The notes: generated by a model from the sequence alone, not told the origin. Counted from the first letter of the stretch, positions 25,593 to 33,591 are shown. The stretch: DNA of 47,159 bases from Ruminococcus_C sp963590855 (GCA_963590855.1 CAVAQT010000019.1:1-47159); one strand, 5' to 3'. Numbers and translations: made by a program.

Positions 25593-25955
25593 TTATTTTT
25601 CGCCGTACAGCAGTGCGTCAATGCCCTCTTCTCCGGTGCGCACCCGAACAACATTCGTCACATCTGAAACAAAGATCTTGCCGTCACCGATGTGACCGGT
25701 GTACAATTCCTTCTTGACAAATTCCAACAAGCCATCCAGTTCCTCTGTGGGGAGCACGATCATGACAACTTCTTTCGGCAGAAGACTGATCTCCTTATTT
25801 TTCTCCTCCACCTCAAATTCCTGCGTGCCATGCTGTACGCCGCAGCCCAAAACCTGATAAACTGTCATGCCGGTAATGTGGAACTTCCCCAGTGCCTTTT
25901 TCAGCGGTTCAATTTTGGAAATGCCGGTAATGATCTCTACTCTGGATAATTTCAT
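25593..25955 (-). CDS. PII-family signal protein
   Basis: A 120-residue PII (GlnB/GlnK-like) trimeric regulator. VLGCGVQHGTQEFEVEEKN is the T-loop region and TGHIGDGKIFV the B-loop, with VVRVRTGEEG near the C-terminus, all ligand-binding elements of the family. The T-loop lacks the usual uridylylated Tyr. GGGAGGA precedes the ATG at seven bases. PII normally partners AmtB; here it precedes an APC permease, suggesting control of amino-acid rather than ammonium uptake. The leader carries a terminator hairpin and an element shared with the OCD operon. Confidence 0.9.
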   Translation of the reverse strand: MKLSRVEIITGISKIEPLKKALGKFHITGMTVYQVLGCGVQHGTQEFEVEEKNKEISLLPKEVVMIVLPTEELDGLLEFVKKELYTGHIGDGKIFVSDVTNVVRVRTGEEGIDALLYGEK

Positions 25956-25984
25956 AATAATTCCTCCCATAATCTGCAAGTATT

Positions 25985-26028
25985 CCAAAAAAAGAAATGA
26001 TGCCGAATTTCTCATGAAACTCGACATC
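25985..26028 (-). terminator. Terminator hairpin in the PII leader (attenuator candidate)
   Basis: On the minus strand, arms 26028..26016 and 26011..25999 form 13 pairs around a four-base loop and run into ATTTCTTTTTTT. Two pairs are G-U only in the minus RNA, so the structure belongs to leftward transcripts. It lies between the promoter at 26046 and the PII ribosome site, with no room for another promoter. Confidence 0.8.
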
Positions 26029-26045
26029 TTTGTCTTTCTGTTTTT

Positions 26046-26088
26046 ATTATAGCAAATGTGCATCTCAAAAAATTGTATAAATCGGAAC
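26046..26088 (-). promoter_or_regulatory. PII-permease promoter with shared upstream element
   Basis: Minus strand TATAAT (26051..26046) has no good -35 box. Upstream (26088..26065) lies GTTCCGATTTATACAA followed by TTTTTTGA, nearly identical to the element at 30781..30757 and at the same distance from the -10. A weak -35 with a conserved upstream site suggests an activator-dependent promoter. Confidence 0.7.
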
Positions 26089-26125
26089 ACAGGCAGCAAG
26101 CCGTTTTGTGTCCGCCTATTGCTGC

Positions 26126-27238
26126 TTATTGAAAACGGTCATACCGCAGTGCGGACAGGTCTACTGCTGTCTCCTGCTCCATTGCCAGCTGTGACAAAAC
26201 CAAGCCAACAGCCGGCGAAATACCAAAGCCGTGTCCGGTAAAGCCGCATGCCAGAATCAAACCCGGCACTTCGTCTACCGTGCTGATTACTGGTACATGA
26301 TCTGCACAGGAATCCATCCAGCCTGCCCAGCTGCGAACAACCTTAATGTTTGCCAGATCCGGGAAATAGTGCATAATGCCGCGGCAGGCCGCCGAAGCTG
26401 CAATACTGGAGGACAACGGCTTACCCGGCTTTGCATAAGGCTCTAAGCCGGAGTTTAAGCCAAAGACAAACGAACCATGTTCGGTCTGATGGCCATAGAA
26501 ATCGGCTGCCGCAGTGCCTAACATCTGCCAGAACATTGGTGCGACTGCCTCTGTGACCAGCGTTTCCAGCAGCACCGGCTGCATGGGAACATCAATGCCT
26601 ACTGTTGATGCAATGAAACGGCTCTCATAGCCTGCCGCCAGGATGATCTTATCGCCCTCATACACATTGCCGGATTCAGTCACGACCTGACGTGCAGCGC
26701 CCTTGATTTTCCGCAGTTCCACGACCTTTTCGCCGGAGATGAAATGTGCACCCAGACGGCGTGCCATCTTATAGTAACCCATGGTTGCCATCAGCGGATT
26801 GGCATGGCCGTCTGTGGGACACCAGCTTGCGCAGGTCACAGCATCAGAAAGATAAGGGTTGATACGTCTTGCTTCGTCGCCGGAGATCATGCGCACATCT
26901 ACACCGCAGGCTGCGGCACGGTCTGCCAGTCCCTCCAGGATCTTCTGATGCTGCGGCGTGCTGCCCAGACGAAGATTGCCCTCCTGGTAATATTCCACAT
27001 TGGTATCCAGCATGTCGGACAGCTGCGGCCAGATGTGCTGGATAGAGTACATCACCAGAGGCAATTCTCTGGGGTCACGGCCGGACTGACGAACACCGCC
27101 GCCGTTTCTGGTAGAGCCACCGTTGCCGATATTTTCGCTGCCCTCCAGCACCAGGACGGAGACACCATTTTTTGCAAGGTTATATGCCGCAGCGCATCCG
27201 ATGATGCCGCCGCCAACGATAATGACTTCTGCATTCAT
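26126..27238 (-). CDS. DAO-family FAD oxidoreductase, beta-type dehydrogenase subunit
   Basis: A 370-residue flavoprotein. VIIVGGGIIGCAAAYNLAKNG (5-25) is the FAD-binding fold, followed by GNGGSTRNGGGVRQSG, the flavin-contact loop of sarcosine oxidase and D-amino-acid dehydrogenase beta subunits. The C-terminal GFTGHGFGISPAVG motif is also typical. It should oxidise a secondary amine, imino acid or opine. AAGGAGGAG precedes the ATG at 27238, which overlaps the BFD gene by four bases. Together with the next three genes it forms a split multi-subunit dehydrogenase like octopine/nopaline oxidase or D-hydroxyproline dehydrogenase. The substrate is unknown. Confidence 0.88.
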   Translation of the reverse strand: MNAEVIIVGGGIIGCAAAYNLAKNGVSVLVLEGSENIGNGGSTRNGGGVRQSGRDPRELPLVMYSIQHIWPQLSDMLDTNVEYYQEGNLRLGSTPQHQKILEGLADRAAACGVDVRMISGDEARRINPYLSDAVTCASWCPTDGHANPLMATMGYYKMARRLGAHFISGEKVVELRKIKGAARQVVTESGNVYEGDKIILAAGYESRFIASTVGIDVPMQPVLLETLVTEAVAPMFWQMLGTAAADFYGHQTEHGSFVFGLNSGLEPYAKPGKPLSSSIAASAACRGIMHYFPDLANIKVVRSWAGWMDSCADHVPVISTVDEVPGLILACGFTGHGFGISPAVGLVLSQLAMEQETAVDLSALRYDRFQ

Positions 27239-27555
27239 TTTGTCTCCTCCTTGTCTCTTGCCAGTACTTTCATTTCGATGGGACGCATGGGTGCTCTGCC
27301 GGTAGCAGGGCCAAGCTCGTTGGGACGCACGCCCAGTTCCCGTGCAACAATCCCCTTCACCAGTTTGGTACAAGTCTGTCCCTGGCAAAGTCCCATGCCG
27401 GTTCGCAAATAGCGCCGGATCTCTGTTAATGTAAACATGCCGTCATGTACAGCACGTCGAATTTCACCCTTTGTAATTTCTTCGCAGCGGCAAACGATCA
27501 TATCATCATCCGGCTGCGGAACGAACGGTTTCAGTTCCCGGTTTCTGTCATTCAT
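27235..27555 (-). CDS. BFD-like [2Fe-2S]-binding subunit
   Basis: A 106-residue protein with a bacterioferritin-associated-ferredoxin-like domain. VCRCEEITKGEIRRAV (21-36) and GMGLCQGQTC (53-62) supply the four Cys of a [2Fe-2S] cluster. In related dehydrogenases this domain is fused to the large flavoprotein; here it is separate and should pass electrons between the two flavin subunits. It overlaps both neighbours by four bases. Confidence 0.88.
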   Translation of the reverse strand: MNDRNRELKPFVPQPDDDMIVCRCEEITKGEIRRAVHDGMFTLTEIRRYLRTGMGLCQGQTCTKLVKGIVARELGVRPNELGPATGRAPMRPIEMKVLARDKEETK

Positions 27556-29141
27556 GCTGTCTCCTCCTCCCGAAAAAATCTTGCTTTCATGGCATATTCC
27601 TTCGGCACTTTCATTGTAAGCAGATTCGTATGGTCAAACGCCTTTGCACTCCGCACATTGACCACTTCTGCAGCACATACCTTGTCGCCTTTTCGATTCA
27701 GCGCCACGCCCTTGTCGCCTTTTTTCGGCAGGGGCAGGAACTCATACGGCAGTGTGACCTCCGCCGTGCCGTCACCGCAGTCCTCGTTTACCAGGAAAAT
27801 TGCCTGACCGGAACAAGATGCCACGCACATGCCGCAGCCGGTACACTTTTTCTCCGGATCAATGGACGGCAGTGCTGTGATATTGCTGCCGATGCGAATA
27901 CAATGCTTCGGGCAGGCATCCTGACACGGATTACACGGAATGTTCTGCGTACACTCAATAACCGGATGCAAACCGGAGCTGTGCGTTACACCGGGAAATC
28001 TCTCGATCTCATCTTCTGCCACAAAGCCGTGCTGCAGCAAGTTCTGCGAAATTGCTACACCCTCTTCGGTTTCGGTGATCTGCTTGCCGCGCATACCCGG
28101 CGCAAACATTCCCTGCCGCAAACCTGCCAATGCTGCTTCCTGTTTCGCCGCCTCTTCCTTACAGGTTTCCTCAGAAATGAATCCCAGTCGTGCTGCGGCT
28201 GCAATGCCGGCGATACGTCCCTCAATCATAGCACTGGACGCTTCTTCAATACCGGAAACATCTCCGGCAGCATAGATGCCAGGAACAGAAGTTTCACCGT
28301 ATGCGTTGACCGTCGGAACAAAGCCTGCTTTCGCCGGATTATCCTCCATGGCACATTCAGCCATATCACAGAGCTTTGACATGGGAGACAGACCAACTGC
28401 CAGGCAAATGGTATCCACATCAAAGTGTTTTTCCGTTCCCGGAATGATCTGCCAGTTCTTATCCACCTCTCCGATGGTCACACCAGTGACGCAATCTTTG
28501 CCGTCTGCGGAAATGATGGTATGTGACAGATAAAACGGAACGCCACATCTGGCAACCTTTGCGGCATGGACACCATAACCGCCTACGCGGGGCGCTGCGT
28601 CTGCTACAGCAACCACTTCGCAGCCTGCCTGCATCAGCTGAAAGCTGACAACCAGACCTACATTACCAGAACCCAGCATCAGCACACGCTTGCCCGGTAA
28701 TGTGCCGTGCAGATTCATCATCGTCTGCGCAGCGCCTGCACCAATAACACCCGGCAGCGTCCAGCCTGGGAATGTGACCATGTTCTCACTGGCGCCGGTG
28801 GCGATCAGAATGGTATCACCTTTGACGTGGATCACATGATCCTCTACTTTTACAGTAACTTCCTTCTCCGGGAAAATACCGATCACGATGGCGTTCAGAA
28901 CCACTTCAACACCCAGAGAAGCAGCCTCTGCCAGAAGCTCTTCTCCGATATGGAATCCGCGGATCTTCGCCTTATGTTCCTTCGAGCCAAAGAACTTGTG
29001 GATCTGCTTGAACAGCTGTCCGCCGGGTTTTGCATTTTCGTCGTATACTACAACGTGCATGCCCTTTTTTGCTGCTTCAATAGCAGCAGACAAGCCTGCC
29101 GGGCCTGCGCCGACTACGATCATATCATAACGCTTCATCAT
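27552..29141 (-). CDS. FAD/NAD-binding oxidoreductase with two [4Fe-4S] clusters, alpha-type subunit
   Basis: A 529-residue pyridine-nucleotide-disulfide-type flavoprotein. VVGAGPAGLSAA (9-20) binds FAD, and VLMLGSGNVGL starts the second dinucleotide fold. YAAGDVSGIEEASSAMIEG closes the FAD site. An extra domain has the Cys sets CNPCQDACP and CTGCGMCVASC for two [4Fe-4S] clusters, so it resembles the HcnB/OoxA alpha subunit with a ferredoxin domain added. The ATG at 29141 overlaps the preceding stop (ATGA) and follows GGGAGGTG. Confidence 0.88.
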   Translation of the reverse strand: MMKRYDMIVVGAGPAGLSAAIEAAKKGMHVVVYDENAKPGGQLFKQIHKFFGSKEHKAKIRGFHIGEELLAEAASLGVEVVLNAIVIGIFPEKEVTVKVEDHVIHVKGDTILIATGASENMVTFPGWTLPGVIGAGAAQTMMNLHGTLPGKRVLMLGSGNVGLVVSFQLMQAGCEVVAVADAAPRVGGYGVHAAKVARCGVPFYLSHTIISADGKDCVTGVTIGEVDKNWQIIPGTEKHFDVDTICLAVGLSPMSKLCDMAECAMEDNPAKAGFVPTVNAYGETSVPGIYAAGDVSGIEEASSAMIEGRIAGIAAAARLGFISEETCKEEAAKQEAALAGLRQGMFAPGMRGKQITETEEGVAISQNLLQHGFVAEDEIERFPGVTHSSGLHPVIECTQNIPCNPCQDACPKHCIRIGSNITALPSIDPEKKCTGCGMCVASCSGQAIFLVNEDCGDGTAEVTLPYEFLPLPKKGDKGVALNRKGDKVCAAEVVNVRSAKAFDHTNLLTMKVPKEYAMKARFFREEETA

Positions 29142-29464
29142 TTTTCTGCACCTCCCGGCTGTTCTGCTGTCACACCATACTGTGTCCGAATCTCCATGCC
29201 TTCTTCCAAAGGCGTAATACATGTCCGCACATTGGGCTGCCCATTGACCACCATCACGCAGTCGGTACAGCGGCCGATGGCGCAGAAGATTCCTCTCGGT
29301 TTATGTTCTTTTCGGGTATAGCGGTGAACCATGACGCCAGCATTTTTCAGTGCCATGGCGATGGGCTCGCCGGCATATCCCTGCAAGGTCTTTCCATCAA
29401 AAGTAAAGGAAACCAATTGTCCCTTTTCGTATGTTCCCAGAATCGGATGTTCCTGTATTCTCAT
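29138..29464 (-). CDS. Small [2Fe-2S] ferredoxin-like subunit (HcnA/OoxC-like)
   Basis: A 108-residue protein of the Fer2_4 type. GYAGEPIAMALKNAGV (29-44), then GIFCAIGRCTDCVMVVNG and VRTCITPLEEGM carry the four Cys of a plant-type [2Fe-2S] cluster, as in the N-terminus of sarcosine oxidase alpha and in HcnA. AGGAGGAG precedes the ATG at 29464. It is the small electron-transfer subunit of the split dehydrogenase. Confidence 0.87.
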   Translation of the reverse strand: MRIQEHPILGTYEKGQLVSFTFDGKTLQGYAGEPIAMALKNAGVMVHRYTRKEHKPRGIFCAIGRCTDCVMVVNGQPNVRTCITPLEEGMEIRTQYGVTAEQPGGAEK

Positions 29465-29484
29465 GTCTGCTCCTCCTGTCTCTT

Positions 29485-30618
29485 TTATACCATCTGCGGT
29501 ACATCCCAAAGTTTCAGCTTTGTACCGATGCCCTTTTTCAGTGCATTGCGGTAAACCATCGTGCCCCAGGCCACATCTTCTACCGGCATACCGCCGATGG
29601 AATACACGATGATCTCATCATCTTTCCGATGCAGCGGAATGTTGTCCATCAGGATGTCACCCAGATCATCCACCTGCTCCGGTTTCATTTTTCCCTCAGC
29701 AATGAGATCCATTACATGAACTGCCGGGATCGGAACTGTGTTGTAAGCGTTGGGCTTCATTTCCTCTTCCCACGCCTCATACAGCTTGATGTTATCTGTT
29801 ACCGTTCTTGCGCGATGGATGATAAAGTCGTCATCGAACCGGAGCGCCGCTGTCGAGCTGATGAGTGCACCCGGCTTGATCCATTCTTCTTTGATGTACG
29901 GATATTGGCTGGGGTCTCCGGTCGGTGTCGAGGTGCTTGCTGAAACAATGTCGGCATCCCGTACTGCCTCTTCCATGGTATCTACTGCATACACATTTAC
30001 CTGCGGATATGCTTCCCTGACATGGGCAATGAATTTTTCCAGAGATGCCTTTCCTCTGCCCTTGACCTTAATGGTCTCGATACCGGGGCGAACTGCCATA
30101 ATTGCCGCAAGTGCAGTCTTACTCATCACACCCGGGCCGATAATGGCTGCCACCTTAGAATCCGGTTTTGACAAGTGCTTGTATCCCACACCCGGAACAG
30201 CACCGGTACGGTAAGCGGAAAGAATGTTGGCAGACATATATGCAACCGGTGCGCCGGTGTCCTTGTCGTTCAGCGTCAGCATCAGAATGGAACGGGGCAA
30301 GCCTTTTTCTTTATTGGCGCAGTTAGAGCCATACCACTTCATGCCCGCCATATCGAACACACCGCCCAGATACGCCGGCATTGCCATAAAGCGTCTGTCC
30401 GGGCCGTCTACCGGCATTTCCGGGAAGGGCGAGGACGGCGGAAACATGACCATACATCCATGAGAATTGCCGTTCGCGCCGCCCATCCGATAGTCGCCTA
30501 CCTTCATCAGCTTGAACATTTCTTCCATGGCATCAATACATCCTGCCATGTCCTTGACACCGGCAGCCACCATATCTTCTTCATTCAGATACAAAAAATC
30601 AACTTCTGGATAGCTCAT
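29485..30618 (-). CDS. Ornithine cyclodeaminase / mu-crystallin family protein
   Basis: A 377-residue NAD(P)-dependent enzyme. SAYRTGAVPGVGYKHLSKPD and the Rossmann segment VAAIIGPGVMSKTALAAIM match the OCD/mu-crystallin family, which includes ornithine cyclodeaminase, ketimine reductases and imino-acid enzymes. It is about 50 residues longer than minimal family members, mostly in N-terminal inserts. A perfect AAGGAGGT site precedes the ATG at 30618. As the first gene before the four dehydrogenase subunits it probably handles the same imine or amino acid. The exact reaction is not readable from sequence. Confidence 0.85.
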   Translation of the reverse strand: MSYPEVDFLYLNEEDMVAAGVKDMAGCIDAMEEMFKLMKVGDYRMGGANGNSHGCMVMFPPSSPFPEMPVDGPDRRFMAMPAYLGGVFDMAGMKWYGSNCANKEKGLPRSILMLTLNDKDTGAPVAYMSANILSAYRTGAVPGVGYKHLSKPDSKVAAIIGPGVMSKTALAAIMAVRPGIETIKVKGRGKASLEKFIAHVREAYPQVNVYAVDTMEEAVRDADIVSASTSTPTGDPSQYPYIKEEWIKPGALISSTAALRFDDDFIIHRARTVTDNIKLYEAWEEEMKPNAYNTVPIPAVHVMDLIAEGKMKPEQVDDLGDILMDNIPLHRKDDEIIVYSIGGMPVEDVAWGTMVYRNALKKGIGTKLKLWDVPQMV

Positions 30619-30680
30619 CTGAAATACCTCCTTCGGAACGCCCGGCGCACGTCTGTGTGCGCGGTGTTTCCTGAAAATAT

Positions 30681-30727
30681 GCAAAATAAAAAAGGAGTTC
30701 AGATGTCTGATTCATCTGAACTCCTTT
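30681..30727 (-). terminator. Terminator hairpin upstream of the OCD operon
   Basis: Perfect 15-bp arms AAAGGAGTTCAGATG (30691-30705) and complement (30713-30727) run into TTTTTTATTTT on the minus strand. It may end fucO transcripts. If the promoter at 30739 is used, it instead lies in the OCD leader and would act as an attenuator. The 5' arm contains AAAGGAG and an ATG opening a 38-codon frame that runs into the OCD start region. Confidence 0.8.
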
Positions 30728-30738
30728 GTTCGAGTATT

Positions 30739-30781
30739 ATCTTATCACAATTGCAATCAAAAAAATTGTAAAAATCGGAAC
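30739..30781 (-). promoter_or_regulatory. Candidate OCD-operon promoter with shared upstream element
   Basis: The minus strand carries GTTCCGATTTTTACAA followed by TTTTTTTGA (30781..30757). Exactly 25 bases from the ACAA begins TAAGAT (30744..30739), the same spacing as to TATAAT in the PII promoter. The -35 is again poor. Confidence 0.6.
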
Positions 30782-30797
30782 TGAGATTTTTTAGGCA

Positions 30798-30825
30798 ATA
30801 CCGCACAAAGTTTGTGCTGAGGTAT
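30798..30825 (-). other. Hairpin just after fucO
   Basis: ATACC...GGTAT and GCACAAA/TTTGTGC arms stack with a three-base bulge four bases past the fucO stop. No U-tract follows on either strand, so it may protect an mRNA end rather than terminate. Confidence 0.5.
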
Positions 30826-30828
30826 CCT

Positions 30829-31977
30829 TTACACCATCAGCATCCGGAACATTTCAATGACCTGTTCCAATGTCGCTTCTCTGGGATTGCCCGGATAGCA
30901 GGCATCTGCCAGAGCATCCTTTGCCAGCTGTTCCAGATCTTCTTCCTTAATGCGTTCGTTTTTCTCCGGAATGCCCACATCCTTGGAAAGCTTTCGCACT
31001 GCGGCAATGGCTGCGTCACGATACTCCTCCTGAGACATCGTTTCCGTCCCTGTTACGCCCATTGCTTTTGCAATCGCACGATAGCGGTCACCCGTGTAAT
31101 CCCGGTTGAATTCCATGGAAATGGGAAGCAGCATTGCACAAGCAACACCATGGGGTGTATCGTAATGTGCGCTCAGAGTATGCGCCATGGAGTGGTCAAT
31201 GCCCAAACCTACGTTAGAGAAGCCCATGCCGGCAATGTACTGTGCCAGTGCCATGCCCTCTCTGCCGCTGGGCTTATTTTCCACTGCGTCCCGGAGATTC
31301 TCTGAAATCAGACGAATCGCCTCAATATGGAACATATCCGGAATCTCCCATGCTGCCTTTGTGGTATAACCTTCAATTGCATGGGTCAGCGCATCCATAC
31401 CGGTTGCGGCTGTCAGTCCCTTTGGCATGGAGGACATCATATCCGGGTCAACAATAGCGACTGCCGGAATGTCATTGGTATCCACGCAGACAAATTTGCG
31501 CTGTTTCTCTATATCTGTGATAACATAGTTAATGGTGACTTCCGCAGCAGTTCCGGCGGTGGTAGGAACAGCGATCGTAGGAACGGCATGGTTCTTTGTC
31601 GGCGCAACGCCCTCCAGAGAGCGTACATCCGCAAACTCCGGATTGGTAATGATGATACCGATCGCCTTGGCAGTATCCATCGAAGAGCCGCCGCCAATGG
31701 CAACGATTGCATCCGCGCCACATGCCTTGAAAGCCTCAACGCCTTCCTGCACGTTCTGAATGGTGGGATTGGGCTTGATCTTAGAGTATATGGTATAAGC
31801 GATTCCTGCCTTGTCCAGAATATCCGTTACTTTTGCTGTCACGCCAAATTTCAGCAAATCCGGATCTGTCGCAATAAACAAGTGCTGATAGCCATTGTTT
31901 TTCACTTCGCTGACAATCTCCTGAATTGCACCTTTGCCGTGATAAGAAATGTTGTTTAATACAATACGATTTGCCAT
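30829..31977 (-). CDS. fucO: Iron-containing alcohol dehydrogenase, lactaldehyde reductase type
   Basis: A 382-residue group III alcohol dehydrogenase closely resembling FucO, which reduces lactaldehyde to 1,2-propanediol with NADH. The NAD site is AIGGGSSMDTAKA (93-105). Iron ligands D195, H199, H262 and H276 are each one position from those of E. coli FucO (196, 200, 263, 277). Length matches. It has its own strong promoter and stands alone; fucose or rhamnose catabolic genes are not nearby, so the physiological aldehyde is uncertain. Confidence 0.88.
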   Translation of the reverse strand: MANRIVLNNISYHGKGAIQEIVSEVKNNGYQHLFIATDPDLLKFGVTAKVTDILDKAGIAYTIYSKIKPNPTIQNVQEGVEAFKACGADAIVAIGGGSSMDTAKAIGIIITNPEFADVRSLEGVAPTKNHAVPTIAVPTTAGTAAEVTINYVITDIEKQRKFVCVDTNDIPAVAIVDPDMMSSMPKGLTAATGMDALTHAIEGYTTKAAWEIPDMFHIEAIRLISENLRDAVENKPSGREGMALAQYIAGMGFSNVGLGIDHSMAHTLSAHYDTPHGVACAMLLPISMEFNRDYTGDRYRAIAKAMGVTGTETMSQEEYRDAAIAAVRKLSKDVGIPEKNERIKEEDLEQLAKDALADACYPGNPREATLEQVIEMFRMLMV

Positions 31978-32035
31978 AATGCATGCACCTCACGATAAAA
32001 TTTAATTGGTACTACCGTTTTTGGAGTACAAGCAT

Positions 32036-32064
32036 ATTATACATCATTTTTCCTTGTTTGTCAA
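32036..32064 (-). promoter_or_regulatory. fucO promoter, perfect consensus
   Basis: Minus strand TTGACA (32064..32059), 17 bases, TATAAT (32041..32036). An imperfect palindrome TTGTACT...AGTACCAA lies just after the -10, suiting a repressor, and ACATA-CAA-TATGT flanks the -35. Confidence 0.87.
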
Positions 32065-32103
32065 TACATATTGTATGTTATCACAACACTTTCTGACAAA
32101 ATT

Positions 32104-32556
32104 TTATTTGCCCGGCTTCCATTTCATATACAAAAGCGGATAAGGATTCCCTTCTTCATCATGTTCTGTCCGACGATATGTTTCAAATCCAAGGTGGCGA
32201 TAAAAGCCAACCGCCTGCGGATTCTGTTCATTGACAGTAACTTCTTCTACACCATAGTGTTCCATGCCGTCTTGCAGCAGCCGCTTGCCTAGTCCCTGTC
32301 CCCGTGCTTCCGGCAAAAGGAACAGCATTTCCAGACGATTTTCCGTGATACCCATAAAGGCAATCGGCCTCCCCGCCGCTGTTTCAGCAATCAACAAATA
32401 CTGCACGGCATGGATCGCCATAGGGACATAATCCTTGATCTGGCTGATCTCATCCTCAGAGAGAAAGGTATGCGTTGCCCGTACCGAGCGCTCCCATACT
32501 TCCAAAAGAGATGCCAGCAGTGCTTCGTTTCTTTCCTGCACTTCATATATGTTCAT
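32104..32556 (-). CDS. GNAT acetyltransferase, YjaB-like
   Basis: A 150-residue acyl-CoA N-acetyltransferase. LFLLPEARGQGLGKRLLQ (79-96) is the acetyl-CoA loop (R/Q-x-x-G-x-G) and VNEQNPQAVGFYRHLGFE the usual C-terminal motif. The pattern VWERSVRATHTFLSEDE and the ending GNPYPLLYMKW match E. coli YjaB. AAAGGA precedes the ATG. No promoter is visible between it and the terminator upstream, so it may be expressed by read-through. Substrate unknown. Confidence 0.88.
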   Translation of the reverse strand: MNIYEVQERNEALLASLLEVWERSVRATHTFLSEDEISQIKDYVPMAIHAVQYLLIAETAAGRPIAFMGITENRLEMLFLLPEARGQGLGKRLLQDGMEHYGVEEVTVNEQNPQAVGFYRHLGFETYRRTEHDEEGNPYPLLYMKWKPGK

Positions 32557-32589
32557 GTGAATTTTTCCTTTCTACTCCTCGCTCTGCCA

Positions 32590-32622
32590 AAAACAAAAGC
32601 CACCCCTGTCCACAGAGGTGAC
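32590..32622 (-). terminator. Terminator after the Cache gene
   Basis: On the minus strand GTCACCTCTG (32622..32613) pairs with CAGGGGTGGC (32608..32599), including two G-U pairs, and runs into TTTTGTTTT. Confidence 0.72.
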
Positions 32623-32640
32623 CAATGAAAAACATTTTGA

Positions 32641-33591
32641 TTATTTTTTTGCCACTTTCAGATCCTGCCGCAGAAGCTGCATCCGCAACGCCAAACAAGT
32701 GACGAACAGCAAGCCTACACCGCCGCCGATCACCCAACCGACCACTACGTTTCGCATATGATAAATATCCGAATAGGGCACAGTTGCCAGGATCACATAG
32801 TCTCCACTAGTCTGATAGTGCACCATTTCGGTTTTACCGTCAGCATTCTTATGATCGAAATTGCCTTTGTTGCGCTTCATATCCTCGGCGCTGTATGTTG
32901 CATCTGTTCCAATCAAACTACTGTCGGTGCAGCTGATGTATTTCATGGTATCCGCTTCCAGAATCGCCGTTGTACCGGAAGAATACAGCGGCATATCCGC
33001 AGCGATATTTGCCCAGTCTGCATCTTTCAGCAATGAAACTGCAGAATCCGCAGAAAATGTGATCTGCACCATGCCATGACCGCCGTCCAGCGAAGATGCG
33101 GCGACAATTGTCGGAGTATCGGAATCCAGCAAAAACAGCACGTCTGTGTAGACATCATCCTGCAAATGAGAACGAAATTCGTCCCGAATAGAGCTTCCCG
33201 CACCAGAAGGGTCTGTGCTGGCAACCACATTGCCGTCTGCATCTGCAACACTGAGCATATCCGCATTGACAGTTACGCGCAGTTCTTCCAGCGTGCGGTC
33301 ATCTGTAATAAATGTACTGTCCTGTTCCAGAAGCATTGCAATGGTTCTGGTTTTTGCGGAATAGTCCTCTTTAAACTCTTCCGTCAGCAATTCTGTGGCA
33401 TTTTGGTTTTTCTCCAAATAAGCCTCTACCGAACCAATATTCACATCGATCTGTGCGATCACAGCATTCTGACTGACCACGCCAACCGTATAACCGGCAG
33501 CAATTGCCAACACTGCAATGCAAACTGCCATACACAAAAGCACCCATCGATATAATCTTACAAATCGTTTTACCACTTTTGTAAAACACAC
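32641..33591 (-). CDS. Membrane-anchored Cache-type sensor without output domain
   Basis: A 316-residue protein with a membrane helix at about 16-40, an extracytoplasmic region of about 240 residues and a second helix near 278-300, followed by only 15 cytoplasmic residues. The outer region has DADGNVVASTDPSGAGSSIR (117-136), typical of PAS-like Cache domains of chemoreceptors and kinases. HAMP, kinase, cyclase and methyl-accepting domains are all absent. It starts with GTG after GAGGG and has its own promoter and terminator, so it does not look like a decayed fragment. Confidence 0.75.
   Translation of the reverse strand: MCFTKVVKRFVRLYRWVLLCMAVCIAVLAIAAGYTVGVVSQNAVIAQIDVNIGSVEAYLEKNQNATELLTEEFKEDYSAKTRTIAMLLEQDSTFITDDRTLEELRVTVNADMLSVADADGNVVASTDPSGAGSSIRDEFRSHLQDDVYTDVLFLLDSDTPTIVAASSLDGGHGMVQITFSADSAVSLLKDADWANIAADMPLYSSGTTAILEADTMKYISCTDSSLIGTDATYSAEDMKRNKGNFDHKNADGKTEMVHYQTSGDYVILATVPYSDIYHMRNVVVGWVIGGGVGLLFVTCLALRMQLLRQDLKVAKK

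Noticed and set aside
26046..26075. A sigma-54 promoter before the PII gene
   Set aside because: TGCAC and TTGC occur but with two rather than about four to five bases between them, and no bEBP-type activator gene is nearby. A sigma-A -10 with an upstream activator site fits better.
30640..30705. A 38-codon leader peptide gene before the OCD gene
   Set aside because: It has AAAGGAG and ATG, but its Phe/Tyr run is simply the U-tract of the terminator. I list it only as a possibility within a finding.
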